From assembly GCA_023412755.1 (NCBI GenBank), contig JAEZCB010000048.1, positions 1-10,200 on the forward strand: DNA of 10,200 bases. Reading direction: 5' to 3'. The position numbers and the translations under genes are program-made. The stretch is from Bacteroidota bacterium (lineage in GTDB: Bacteria; Bacteroidota; Bacteroidia; Flavobacteriales_F; PHOS-HE28). Under the pieces are notes generated by a model. That model ran no database searches and was not told the DNA's origin. It saw only the letters and a program-made list of their open reading frames with translations. Of the stretch, positions 1 through 6,419 are shown piece by piece. Positions within the stretch are counted from its first letter, which is position 1. Each line of letters opens with the position of its first letter.

Positions 1-29
1 GGGAAGCCCGGCCGGGGGAAACCCATAGA
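1..29. other. GC palindrome downstream of the MbnP-like gene
   Basis: The bases after the stop codon of the MbnP-like gene contain the perfect palindrome CCCGGCCGGG (7-16) flanked by GGGAAG and GGGAAACCC. It could be the start of a transcription terminator for the minus-strand operon, but the window ends here and no T-tract can be seen. The call is weak. Confidence 0.2.
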
Positions 30-773
30 TCAATGCTGATGCACCACGATCGCGCTCTTCAGGTTGTCCATGAGTTGCGCACCGTATTCGCCGCCGCCCA
101 TGTGCATGTGGTTGTTGCGCAGGTCGAGGCCACCGAGTAGGTCTTCGATCTTCACTTCGAGGGCGATTGTGTGGGTGCTGCCGGCGGCGACCTCGCCGTG
201 TACCATCAACTGGTGTGTGCGCAGCATGTCGGGGGCGCCACAATGCAGGTTGAAGTCGATGTCGGCGGGGCCATCGAAGTCGCCATCACCATCGACATCC
301 ACGCGGCCGGCCATACTGAGGAAGCGGTAGCCGACATCGTGGCAATGCATGCCGGGCGTGTTGAGCGGCGGCGGTGCGTGGTGGGGATCATGCGCGCAGG
401 CATGCTCATCCAGGCCGATCTTGAAGTTGAGGTAGTGGATGTGGCCAGCGGGCATCTGGCCGAGATGGAAGGTGTTGTGCATGTGCGCACCATCGAAGAG
501 GTGGTAGTTGTGGAAGGCCGCGATCTGGTCGCCGTGATGCCCTTCGAGGTGCATGTGGCCCATGAAGAATTTCAGTTCGGTGAATTTGATCGCGTTGCCC
601 GCACCATCGGTGAAGGTGTGTCCGAAATCCACATGCGAGTGGCCGCTTACGAGACCGATCTTCACTTGCAGCTCGGCGGTATCGGCGGGCACATGCGGTG
701 CGTGTGTCTCCTTTTTGCACGAGGTGAAAAGGATCGCCAGTGCGACGAAGAGGAAAAGCTTGTTGAGGTTCAT
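30..773 (-). CDS. His-rich MbnP-like (copper-binding) lipoprotein
   Basis: A 247-residue exported protein. Residues 1-18 are a hydrophobic signal ending LFTSC, so Cys19 is the probable lipidation site; the following KK is typical of Bacteroidota lipoproteins. The body matches the MbnP-like family as I know it: an FFMGHMHL strand (69-76), then FKIGLDE (117-123), the PLNTPGMH stretch (136-143) and GYRFLSMAG (148-156). MbnP proteins are periplasmic or surface copper-binding proteins, known from methanobactin loci. An Asp-rich loop, DVDGDGDFDG (159-168), could bind Ca2+. Thirty of 247 residues are His and four are Cys. Oddly, there is no Trp at all, whereas the family usually has Trp in the MxW motif, a source of the kynurenine copper ligand. 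The start overlaps the stop of the upstream gene (ATGA, 770-773), so the two are probably translationally coupled. Metal binding is very likely; copper is inferred from the family. Confidence 0.8.
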   Translation of the reverse strand: MNLNKLFLFVALAILFTSCKKETHAPHVPADTAELQVKIGLVSGHSHVDFGHTFTDGAGNAIKFTELKFFMGHMHLEGHHGDQIAAFHNYHLFDGAHMHNTFHLGQMPAGHIHYLNFKIGLDEHACAHDPHHAPPPLNTPGMHCHDVGYRFLSMAGRVDVDGDGDFDGPADIDFNLHCGAPDMLRTHQLMVHGEVAAGSTHTIALEVKIEDLLGGLDLRNNHMHMGGGEYGAQLMDNLKSAIVVHQH

Positions 774-1717
774 GAGTTCTTTTTGAGGTTATAGGTGATG
801 CCGAGGATCACCCGTTCGCTGTTTGGTACCATGAGCGGGCCCATTTGTTTGAGCACCGCGGGTTGATAGATCGCCTGCACGCCCCATTTGCGATACCATG
901 CGCGCAGGGCGATGTGTGTGAAGAGTGTTGTGCCGCCGGTGCCGGACATGATCCGGCCTTCGTGCAGCATGTTGGTCATTGCTTCGTAGTAGATGCCTGC
1001 GCTGGGCATGATGCGCCAGTTCTCACCCTTCTGGTAAGTGCGGAAAGCTTCCAGCGTGGTGCTGAGGCTGTGGCCCATGCAATGCCCATCAGGAGCGGTG
1101 CCACTTCGGCGGCCGATCATATTGAGCGCGATGCCATTGCGTTGCTTGCGCACCATGTACTCCAGCGTGCCGAGCGCATCCCAGCTGCCTGTGCCGAGTT
1201 GCTGTTCCATGGGCACCGGTTCACCGCGGTATAGCGGTGCCGAGTTGCCGAGCGGCGCTTTCACGCCCACGCCGATCATAACGCGGTGTGCTGTACGATC
1301 CGCATCGCCGTTGCTCTTGGTGTTCACCAGCATGTACCGGCCTATCACCATGGGGTCGCTGATACCGTAGACATCGTTGTTGATGTAGCCACCCACCGCG
1401 CGGTAGTTGTTGGCGGCGGTGAAGGCCCCTACCACATTGATGCGTTTCGTGACCCAGATGTCGGCGCGAAGTTCGGCCACCCGTAGAAGGTCGCGCACGT
1501 GCTGTTCCGTGGCATCGGTGGAAGCTCCATGCTCATCATGATGATGCTGGTGCCCGCCCATCACCGGCATGTAGCCCTGCAGATGCCGGGTGCGGTGGAT
1601 GAGGCTGATCGAGTTGGTGCGGTCGTAAGGCTGTATGCCCATGAATACACCGCAGACATCGCAGGCGAGGGTGAATGAGGGCATAAGGATGACAGCCCAT
1701 GCCAATAACCTTTTCAT
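770..1717 (-). CDS. Putative outer-membrane barrel-like transporter, CDVCG type
   Basis: A 315-residue protein when started at ATG 1717, which puts a clean signal peptide (MKRLLAWAVI... to Ala18) at the N-terminus. The open frame continues upstream to 1795 but adds a 26-residue non-signal extension that runs through a palindrome, so I reject it. The mature protein begins CDVCGVFMGIQPYDRTN, the pattern of a Bacteroidota family usually labelled only 'transporter' and found near copper or cytochrome c peroxidase genes (from memory). A His cluster follows (GGHQHHHDEHG, 54-64). The rest has alternating polar and hydrophobic segments and ends ERVILGITYNLKKNS (301-315), in keeping with an outer-membrane beta-barrel. 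The gene overlaps the MbnP-like gene by four bases, so it probably works with it in metal uptake or delivery. The CxxC and His cluster suggest a metal site. Function is inferred; no member with proven activity comes to mind. Confidence 0.7.
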   Translation of the reverse strand: MKRLLAWAVILMPSFTLACDVCGVFMGIQPYDRTNSISLIHRTRHLQGYMPVMGGHQHHHDEHGASTDATEQHVRDLLRVAELRADIWVTKRINVVGAFTAANNYRAVGGYINNDVYGISDPMVIGRYMLVNTKSNGDADRTAHRVMIGVGVKAPLGNSAPLYRGEPVPMEQQLGTGSWDALGTLEYMVRKQRNGIALNMIGRRSGTAPDGHCMGHSLSTTLEAFRTYQKGENWRIMPSAGIYYEAMTNMLHEGRIMSGTGGTTLFTHIALRAWYRKWGVQAIYQPAVLKQMGPLMVPNSERVILGITYNLKKNS

Positions 1718-1732
1718 GACAGGTTGATTTGG

Positions 1733-1750
1733 TCCCGCAGTACTGCGGGA
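1733..1750. promoter_or_regulatory. Perfect 18-nt palindrome before the transporter gene
   Basis: TCCCGCAGTACTGCGGGA is a perfect inverted repeat with no spacer, lying 16 bases upstream of the ATG at 1717. It could be an operator for a dimeric regulator or a hairpin in the intercistronic mRNA. It has no adjoining T-tract, so a simple terminator is unlikely. Confidence 0.4.
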
Positions 1751-1770
1751 GAAGATTGATGTACGGTTGA

Positions 1771-1793
1771 GGGTTGTGCGGCTGTGACAACCC
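1771..1793. other. Hairpin in the intercistronic gap
   Basis: GGGTTGT (1771-1777) and ACAACCC (1787-1793) form a 7-bp perfect stem with a 9-base loop, 11 bases past the stop of the CHGQC gene. On the minus strand no U-run follows, so it is more likely an mRNA-processing or stability element than a terminator. Together with the palindrome at 1733-1750 it fills much of the 87-base gap. Confidence 0.35.
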
Positions 1794-1804
1794 ATATCGC
1801 TACA

Positions 1805-2224
1805 TCAACCCCTCGGCACTTGCTCTATAATGCCGGTGTGGCCTTCAGCGATGGCCGCGTTATAGCGGCTGAAGACTATGCGCTCAATGCGCCGAATGAA
1901 GCCTTGATCCTGCGTTGTGACCGTAAAGCCGGGCAGCACGGTGACGACGGTCTCTGGGAGCGCGTTCTGCGGGATATCCTCCTGCAGCGGCTTCAGTTGC
2001 TTGGTGAGGTGGCACTGGCCGTGGCAAGTGCGGGTCTCTTCGGCCACTTCGCGCTGGATACATAGCTCTCGTGCGATGCGCTCCTTATCCAGCTGGAACT
2101 GTAGGAGAATGCAGACGGGAACGAAGAGCGTGAGCCCTGTGACCAGAAGGATCGTAATGCAGGTGGCGCGAAGCACGATGCAAATGTGAGGGGCTGTTGA
2201 TAAGTGGAATATGATAGTGGTCAT
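1805..2224 (-). CDS. Small membrane-anchored CHGQC-motif protein, putative copper-related
   Basis: A 139-residue protein with one strongly hydrophobic segment (about 22-43) followed by LDKERIARELC (45-55) and CHGQCHLTKQL (67-77). This matches a small Bacteroidota family I recall with the pattern xxYIAxxLCxxK...CxGxCxLxKxL; its members have an N-terminal membrane segment and often sit beside copper or TonB-receptor genes. The Cys55, Cys67, Cys71 and His68/His72 set could bind metal. No catalytic domain is visible. It leads a minus-strand series with the CDVCG transporter (87-base gap) and the MbnP-like lipoprotein. The start is uncertain: ATG 2224 gives 139 residues, while GTG 2176 would place the membrane segment right at the N-terminus (123 residues), as is usual for the family. 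Neither has a clear ribosome binding site. An overlapping plus-strand frame here is a shadow. Confidence 0.65.
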   Translation of the reverse strand: MTTIIFHLSTAPHICIVLRATCITILLVTGLTLFVPVCILLQFQLDKERIARELCIQREVAEETRTCHGQCHLTKQLKPLQEDIPQNALPETVVTVLPGFTVTTQDQGFIRRIERIVFSRYNAAIAEGHTGIIEQVPRG

Positions 2225-2400
2225 ACTTGCAGTGAAAGGTGGAATATCTTCAGCTTCGCGATCCAGCGGCAGGTTTGCTTCAGCCTCGGCAGACTCTTTC
2301 CTGCAACTAACATCACCTGCCTCATATCCTACATCCGCCTTACCATATCAAAGCAATGCCACCGGTATTTTCGCGTTCGCTGCATCAGCGGCGGAAGCAG

Positions 2401-3189
2401 ATGAGCGAACATCTAAGACAGATCGGCAGTTACTTGGGCCATCTGGTAAAAGCACGCACCCGCCACGGCGTACATAGTCCTTTCGTTTACGAGCTTATCT
2501 CGCAGGTCCTGCGCCCAAGTGATCCACCGCCGGTGGCAGCTTCCATAGAGAAGTTGCGCGAGGAACTCATGCGCAGTGAACAGACCATCCGGGTAAATGA
2601 TCTGGGTGCAGGCTCGAAAATGTTCGATCTACCTATCCGCCGGGTCGCGGACATCACGCGGAATTCATCCAAACAACCGAAACATGCCCAGATGCTTTTC
2701 CGGTTGGCAAGGTATTTCCGTCCTACAGAGGTATTGGAGTTGGGTACCTCTTTCGGTATCTCATCGCTTTATCTGGCCATGGGATCCGATGAGGGCCGGC
2801 TGCATACGATCGAAGGTTGCCCCCAGACAGCGCGCATAGCACAGCACCATTTCGAGACGCTGAAACAGAAGAATATCATACCAGTGCTCGGCAGCTTTCG
2901 CACCCGCCTGCCCGAAGTACTCCAGAAGATAGACCGCCTGGACCTGGCCTTTCTAGATGGACACCATGCAAAGGAGCCTACGTTGGATTATTTCCAACAA
3001 TGCCTGTCCAAGTCGCATAATGACACTGTGCTGGTACTGGATGACATCCATTGGAGCCGTGGCATGGAAGAGGCCTGGGAGGAGGTGAAAGCGATGCCTG
3101 AGGTGACTGTGACCATCGATCTTTATCAGATGGGGGTCGTGTTCCTGCGGAAGGAGCAGGCGAAGGAGCATTTCGTGCTGCGATACTAG
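2401..3189 (+). CDS. Class I SAM-dependent methyltransferase, HSPFVY family
   Basis: A 262-residue cytoplasmic protein. ATG 2401 was chosen because it gives the usual family N-terminus (a short helix, then RHGVHSPFVYELI at 21-33) and because GGAAG lies just before it; an in-frame ATG at 2356 adds 15 unlikely residues. The Rossmann-type methyltransferase core is clear: motif I VLELGTSFG (111-119) for SAM, an acidic residue after the second strand (E138 in HTIEGCP), LAFLDGHH (182-189) with the Asp typical of O-methyltransferase-like Methyltransf_24 proteins, and VLDDIHWS (212-219). The substrate cannot be read from the sequence. It diverges from the metal module and converges on fructose-bisphosphatase, so it is probably transcribed alone. 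The 176-base divergent spacer has no convincing promoter box. Confidence 0.85.
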   Translation: MSEHLRQIGSYLGHLVKARTRHGVHSPFVYELISQVLRPSDPPPVAASIEKLREELMRSEQTIRVNDLGAGSKMFDLPIRRVADITRNSSKQPKHAQMLFRLARYFRPTEVLELGTSFGISSLYLAMGSDEGRLHTIEGCPQTARIAQHHFETLKQKNIIPVLGSFRTRLPEVLQKIDRLDLAFLDGHHAKEPTLDYFQQCLSKSHNDTVLVLDDIHWSRGMEEAWEEVKAMPEVTVTIDLYQMGVVFLRKEQAKEHFVLRY

Positions 3190-3194
3190 CACCG

Positions 3195-3208
3195 GATCCT
3201 ACGGGATC
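3195..3208. terminator. Weak hairpin between convergent genes
   Basis: The 50-base gap between the convergent methyltransferase and fructose-bisphosphatase genes holds a 5-bp stem GATCC-TACG-GGATC, followed by the palindrome GGGTACCC (3213-3220). No T-tract is present on either side, so a bidirectional intrinsic terminator is only a possibility. Confidence 0.2.
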
Positions 3209-3239
3209 GGTAGGGTACCCGCGCCCGGCCCTGAAGTGC

Positions 3240-4235
3240 TCAACCGGCGATCGCGCCTTTTGCTGTACCGAGTGCTTCCTTCACCATGGCGGTGCTGCCG
3301 ATGAAGAGCGGTGTGCGTTGGTGCAGTTCCGTTGGCACGATGTCCATGATGCGCTGTCTGCCATCACTTGCCATACCGCCAGCCTGTTCCACGATGAACG
3401 CTAAGGGATTCGCCTCGTAAAGGAGACGTAGCTTTCCCTTCGGGTTCTTTTTTGTGCCAGGATACATGTAAATGCCTCCCTTGAGCAGGTTGCGGTGAAA
3501 ATCCGCGACGAGGCTTCCGATGTAGCGTGCGCTCATGCGCTGGTTACGACAGTGATTGACGTAGCTCTGGACCTCCGGATCGAAGTCGTTGTAATTGCCT
3601 TCGTTGATGCTGTAGATCTTGCCATCGCCGGGTGTGCGCATGTCCGGGTGACTGAGGCAGAAGGTACCCACGCTCGGGTCTAGCGTGAAGCCGTTGACGC
3701 CGTGGCCGGTGGTGTACACGAGCATGGTGCTGCTGCCATAGATCACATACCCTGCGGCCACCTGTTTGTTGCCGGGCTGCATGAAATCCGCTTTTGAAAC
3801 GGGCGTGTTGGGATCGAGGCGGCGGTAGATGCTGAAGATGGTGCCGATCGAAACGTTCACATCGATGTTGCTGGATCCATCGAGCGGATCCATCATGATC
3901 ACATACTTTCCTTTTTTCGAAAGCTCATTGTCGAACACGATGATCTCCTCGTTCTCTTCGCTGGCCACGGCGCAGCATTCGCCCTGGTTGCGCATGGCGT
4001 TTATGAAGAGTCTGTTGGCCACCACATCGAGTTTCTGCTGTTCTTCGCCTTGTACGTTCTCGTTGCCCGCGGCACCGATGATGTCCTCCACTAGACCGGC
4101 CTTGTTCACTTCGCGGTTCACGAACTTGGCGGCAAGGCGGATGGCGGTGAGCAAGCGCGATAGCTCACCGGTGGAATACTTGAAATCCGCCTGGCGATCT
4201 ACGATGAATTCGGCTAGGGTGGTGATACGTGTCAT
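3240..4235 (-). CDS. fbp: Class I fructose-1,6-bisphosphatase
   Basis: A 331-residue protein that hydrolyses fructose-1,6-bisphosphate to fructose-6-phosphate, the committed step of gluconeogenesis, in the cytoplasm. The class I signature is complete: the GEEQQKLD segment (63-70), SEENEE (92-97) with a metal-binding Glu, DPLDGSSN (116-123) that binds two Mg2+ ions and phosphate, the GSLVADFHRNL region (240-250), and KGKLRLLYEANPLAF (266-280) with the conserved substrate and metal residues. Length is normal for the family, about 330-340. The start at ATG 4235 gives the expected N-terminus (TTLAEFIVDRQ); no ribosome binding site is evident, as is common in Bacteroidota. A GATATTTG box (4277-4270, minus strand), one base off TAnnTTTG, may be its promoter. 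It is single-gene and convergent with the methyltransferase. Confidence 0.97.
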   Translation of the reverse strand: MTRITTLAEFIVDRQADFKYSTGELSRLLTAIRLAAKFVNREVNKAGLVEDIIGAAGNENVQGEEQQKLDVVANRLFINAMRNQGECCAVASEENEEIIVFDNELSKKGKYVIMMDPLDGSSNIDVNVSIGTIFSIYRRLDPNTPVSKADFMQPGNKQVAAGYVIYGSSTMLVYTTGHGVNGFTLDPSVGTFCLSHPDMRTPGDGKIYSINEGNYNDFDPEVQSYVNHCRNQRMSARYIGSLVADFHRNLLKGGIYMYPGTKKNPKGKLRLLYEANPLAFIVEQAGGMASDGRQRIMDIVPTELHQRTPLFIGSTAMVKEALGTAKGAIAG

Positions 4236-4351
4236 GTGAAAGATCCGATGGAAATGGATGTGATCGCTGCAAATATCGGGAGAAAGCGGGCGGAGCGGCT
4301 AGTTCTGCAGGTATGTGTACATTCAAACACTGAGTAGGTGATCTGAGCAGT

Positions 4352-4468
4352 ATGTACATAAGAACAATCACCCTGGTCTTCCTGTTGATGATCGCATCGC
4401 TCGTATGTGGCAGGAACTTCATCCTGTACCATCAGCGGGCGCTGTTGGCGGATCGGTATGGGCAATGA
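4352..4468 (+). CDS. Possible 38-residue single-span membrane peptide
   Basis: A short open frame in the 307-base space between the divergent fructose-bisphosphatase and acetyltransferase genes. It begins MYIRTITLVFLLMIASLV, a charged N-terminus and a hydrophobic run long enough to span a membrane, then has a basic, polar tail ending LADRYGQ. About 28 of 38 codons end in G or C, like the neighbouring real genes. There is no strong ribosome binding site and I recognise no family. It is divergent from fbp and upstream of the acetyltransferase by 74 bases. It may be a real small protein or chance; the rest of this spacer shows nothing else convincing. Confidence 0.4.
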   Translation: MYIRTITLVFLLMIASLVCGRNFILYHQRALLADRYGQ

Positions 4469-4542
4469 TCAGTTGAATTCGTTGAGGTTCCATAGGCCGG
4501 GATGAATGAAGGTGCGATGTGATAGGAGATTACTTTCGGCGC

Positions 4543-5064
4543 ATGGAAGTGACGGTGCGCAGGGCGGAGCCGCAGGATGTTCCGCGGATGCTTGAACTTG
4601 TGCGTGAACTGGCGGTCTTCGAGCGGGAACCGTCGGCGGTCACGGTGACGGAAGAGCAGATGCTGGAGGCCGGTTTTGGGGAGAAGCCCTTGTGGGTGGG
4701 GTGGGTGGCCGAGATCGGATCAGAAGATCAGATGATCAAACGATCAGATGATGTTCTGATCGTTGGGATGGCGCTCTGTTATGATCGGTATTCCACATGG
4801 AAGGGGCGGTGCCTATATCTGGAGGATATCGTTGTGACATCTGCGGTGCGGGGAAAAGGTGTGGGCGAGAAGTTGTTCAAGGCGTGCGCTGCCCATGCGG
4901 TGGAGCACGGACATCACCATTTGCTGTGGCAGGTGCTGGATTGGAATGTGGATGCGATCCGCTTCTATGAGCGATTTGGGGCGGAGGTCAGCAGGGAGTG
5001 GTTGAATGGGAGGTTGTACCGCGATCAGATGATCGCTTTGCTGAGTCGTAAGTCCGAAGTCTGA
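4543..5064 (+). CDS. GNAT family N-acetyltransferase (SSAT-like)
   Basis: A 173-residue acetyl-CoA-dependent N-acetyltransferase from ATG 4543, with AGGAG 14 bases before it. GTG 4519 in the same frame adds eight residues unlike the family. Domains in order: the N-terminal VRRAEPQDVPRML (5-17) and RELAVFERE (21-29); YSTWKGRCLYLEDIVV (83-98); the acetyl-CoA loop RGKGVG (103-108); and motif B NVDAIRFYERFGAE (135-148). The YSTW...LYLED and VLDWN pattern is that of spermidine/diamine acetyltransferase-like GNATs, so a small amine or amino acid is a plausible substrate, unproven. Odd: residues 59-73 (GSEDQMIKRSDDVLI), between two strands, are coded by a palindromic GATCAGATGATC-type repeat and look like an in-frame insert. 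The last residues, RKSEV, are coded by a heptanucleotide repeat running into the downstream spacer. It lies 92 bases before aspartate kinase. Confidence 0.88.
   Translation: MEVTVRRAEPQDVPRMLELVRELAVFEREPSAVTVTEEQMLEAGFGEKPLWVGWVAEIGSEDQMIKRSDDVLIVGMALCYDRYSTWKGRCLYLEDIVVTSAVRGKGVGEKLFKACAAHAVEHGHHHLLWQVLDWNVDAIRFYERFGAEVSREWLNGRLYRDQMIALLSRKSEV
4718..4764. repeat. GATCAGATGATC palindromic repeat inside the acetyltransferase gene
   Basis: GATCAGAA, GATCAGATGATCA and CGATCAGATGATG follow one another, then TTCTGATCGTT. The last part forms a 10-bp perfect hairpin: AACGATCAGA (4739-4748), loop TGATGT, TCTGATCGTT (4755-4764). The unit recurs as GCGATCAGATGATCGC at 5021-5036 in the same gene, again coding DQMI. 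It fits a short dispersed palindromic element that is tolerated in frame. Confidence 0.55.
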
Positions 5065-5151
5065 AGTCGGAAGTGGAAATGAATTGAGATGTTTGCAGTT
5101 GGAATGGTCGTGACGGAAGGACTTCTGACTTCCGGCTTCCGGCTTCCGACT
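5050..5151. repeat. Inverted pair of heptanucleotide repeat tracts
   Basis: The left arm is AAGTCCG, AAGTCTG, AAGTCGG, AAGTGG (5050-5076). The right arm is the opposite orientation: GACTTCT, GACTTCC, GGCTTCC, GGCTTCC, GACT (5120-5151). The arms are complementary over about 24 bases with few mismatches, several of them G-U wobbles in RNA, around a 43-base loop. The left arm codes the acetyltransferase C-terminus and stop codon; the right arm ends five bases before the aspartate kinase ATG, where a ribosome binding site would lie. It could act as a terminator-like or translation-blocking stem, or be a mobile repeat remnant. Confidence 0.7.
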
Positions 5152-5156
5152 GATCA

Positions 5157-6419
5157 ATGAAGGTCTTCAAGTTCGGTGGGGCTTCCGTGAAGGATGCCGA
5201 TGGTGTGCGGAATGTGGCCAATGTGTTGCGCCATTTCCAGAATGATGACATCCTGGTGGTGGTGAGCGCCATGGGCAAAACGACGAACGCGCTGGAGAAG
5301 ATCGTTTGGGCGTGGCGCGATGGGAAGGAAGTGAAGGGTATGCTGGAGGAGCTGCGGAACCAGCACATCCAGACCATGATGGCGGTCGTACCCGGCTTCG
5401 ATGAAGTGGAGGCGTGGCTGTACGAGAGCTTCGAGGAGTTGGAGGAGCTGCTCGAAGGCACACCTACAGAACATGCGGACCGCGATTACGATCAGGTGGT
5501 GTGCTTCGGAGAGCTCTGGAGCACGATGATCGTGAGCGCCTACCTGAGCGAGGAGCTCGGCGCCTGCAGCTGGATGGATGCGCGTGACCTGGTCCGTACC
5601 GATCCCCTTTTCCGCGCAGCGCGGGTGGACTGGGAGAAAAGCGCGGAGCTGGTCAAGGATGCCTTCCGGGCGAATGAGGAAGGCGAGCCCGTGCAGTTCC
5701 CTGTGGTAACGCAGGGTTTTATCGGGAGCACCGCGGAAGGTTTCACCACCACATTGGGTAGAGAGGGATCGGATTTCAGCGCCGCGATCTTCGCTTATCT
5801 GCTGGATGCGGAGTGCGTGACGATCTGGAAGGATGTGCCGGGCATGTTCAATGCCGATCCGAAACGTTTCCCGGACACGAAGCTGCTATCGCACATCAGC
5901 TACCGCGAGGCGATCGAGTTGAGCTATTTCGGTGCGAGCGTGATCCACCCGCGTACGTTGCAGCCGTTGCAACGCAAGCACATTCCACTCTACGTGCGTT
6001 CGTTCGTGGATCTGAAAGCGGCTGGTAGCACGATCGATGACCGCAGCGAAAACGATTCGCTGATCCCATCCTTCATCGTGAAACCGGGACAATTGTTGAT
6101 CTCGATCACTCCTGCGGATCTCAGCTTCATCGTGGAGGAGAACCTGAGCGGGATCTTCAGGGCATTCGCGTCACATGGCGTGACGATAGAGATGATGCAG
6201 AACAGTGCGGTGGCTTTCAGTGTGGTGGTCGATGATACACCCCGGGCACGGTACCTGATAGAGGTGCTGAAGAAGGATTACGAGGTACGGTACAATGAGC
6301 ACTGCGAGCTCATCACCGTGCGTCATTATGATGATGCCACGCTGGCTAAATTGACCGAAGGCCGGGAGGTGCTGGTGGAACAACGCAGCCGGGTGACGGC
6401 GCGGTTCGTGTTGCACTAG
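5157..6419 (+). CDS. lysC: Aspartate kinase, monofunctional
   Basis: A 420-residue enzyme that phosphorylates aspartate to open the lysine, threonine and methionine pathway. The amino-acid kinase domain covers about residues 1-290: KFGGASV (5-11) at the N-terminus, VVVSAMGKTTNAL (34-46), the TTLGREGSDFSAA substrate/ATP stretch (198-210), WKDVPGMFNADP (224-235) and SYFGASVIHPRT (257-268). The C-terminal part (about 310-420) is ACT-like, including SFIVEENLSGIFRAFASHG (323-341), and is where feedback regulation by lysine or threonine would act. There is no fused homoserine dehydrogenase or decarboxylase domain. ATG 5157 gives the expected MKVFKFGG start. It has no Shine-Dalgarno site; instead a repeat arm ends five bases upstream. 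Its stop shares the CTAG at 6416-6419 with the stop of the convergent toxin gene. Confidence 0.96.
   Translation: MKVFKFGGASVKDADGVRNVANVLRHFQNDDILVVVSAMGKTTNALEKIVWAWRDGKEVKGMLEELRNQHIQTMMAVVPGFDEVEAWLYESFEELEELLEGTPTEHADRDYDQVVCFGELWSTMIVSAYLSEELGACSWMDARDLVRTDPLFRAARVDWEKSAELVKDAFRANEEGEPVQFPVVTQGFIGSTAEGFTTTLGREGSDFSAAIFAYLLDAECVTIWKDVPGMFNADPKRFPDTKLLSHISYREAIELSYFGASVIHPRTLQPLQRKHIPLYVRSFVDLKAAGSTIDDRSENDSLIPSFIVKPGQLLISITPADLSFIVEENLSGIFRAFASHGVTIEMMQNSAVAFSVVVDDTPRARYLIEVLKKDYEVRYNEHCELITVRHYDDATLAKLTEGREVLVEQRSRVTARFVLH

Noticed and set aside
171..794. A 207-codon plus-strand open frame opposite the MbnP-like gene
   Set aside because: It is a shadow of a GC- and His-codon-rich gene. 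The minus strand has the signal peptide, lipobox and family motifs; the plus frame has none.
1718..1795. A 26-residue N-terminal extension of the CDVCG transporter
   Set aside because: It would bury the signal peptide and would be coded across the 18-nt palindrome.
1784..2065. A 93-codon plus-strand open frame
   Set aside because: It lies opposite the CHGQC-motif gene, whose conserved Cys pattern and membrane segment make the minus strand the coding one.
2203..2247. Direct repeat GTGGAATAT at 2204-2212 and 2239-2247, flanking the CHGQC gene start
   Set aside because: Only nine bases and two copies; it could be chance, and nothing else marks it as an operator.
4305..4362. Related TATGTGTACAT and TATGTACATA strings, the second a 10-nt palindrome
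   Set aside because: Too short and imperfect to call; the second overlaps the start of the possible small peptide.
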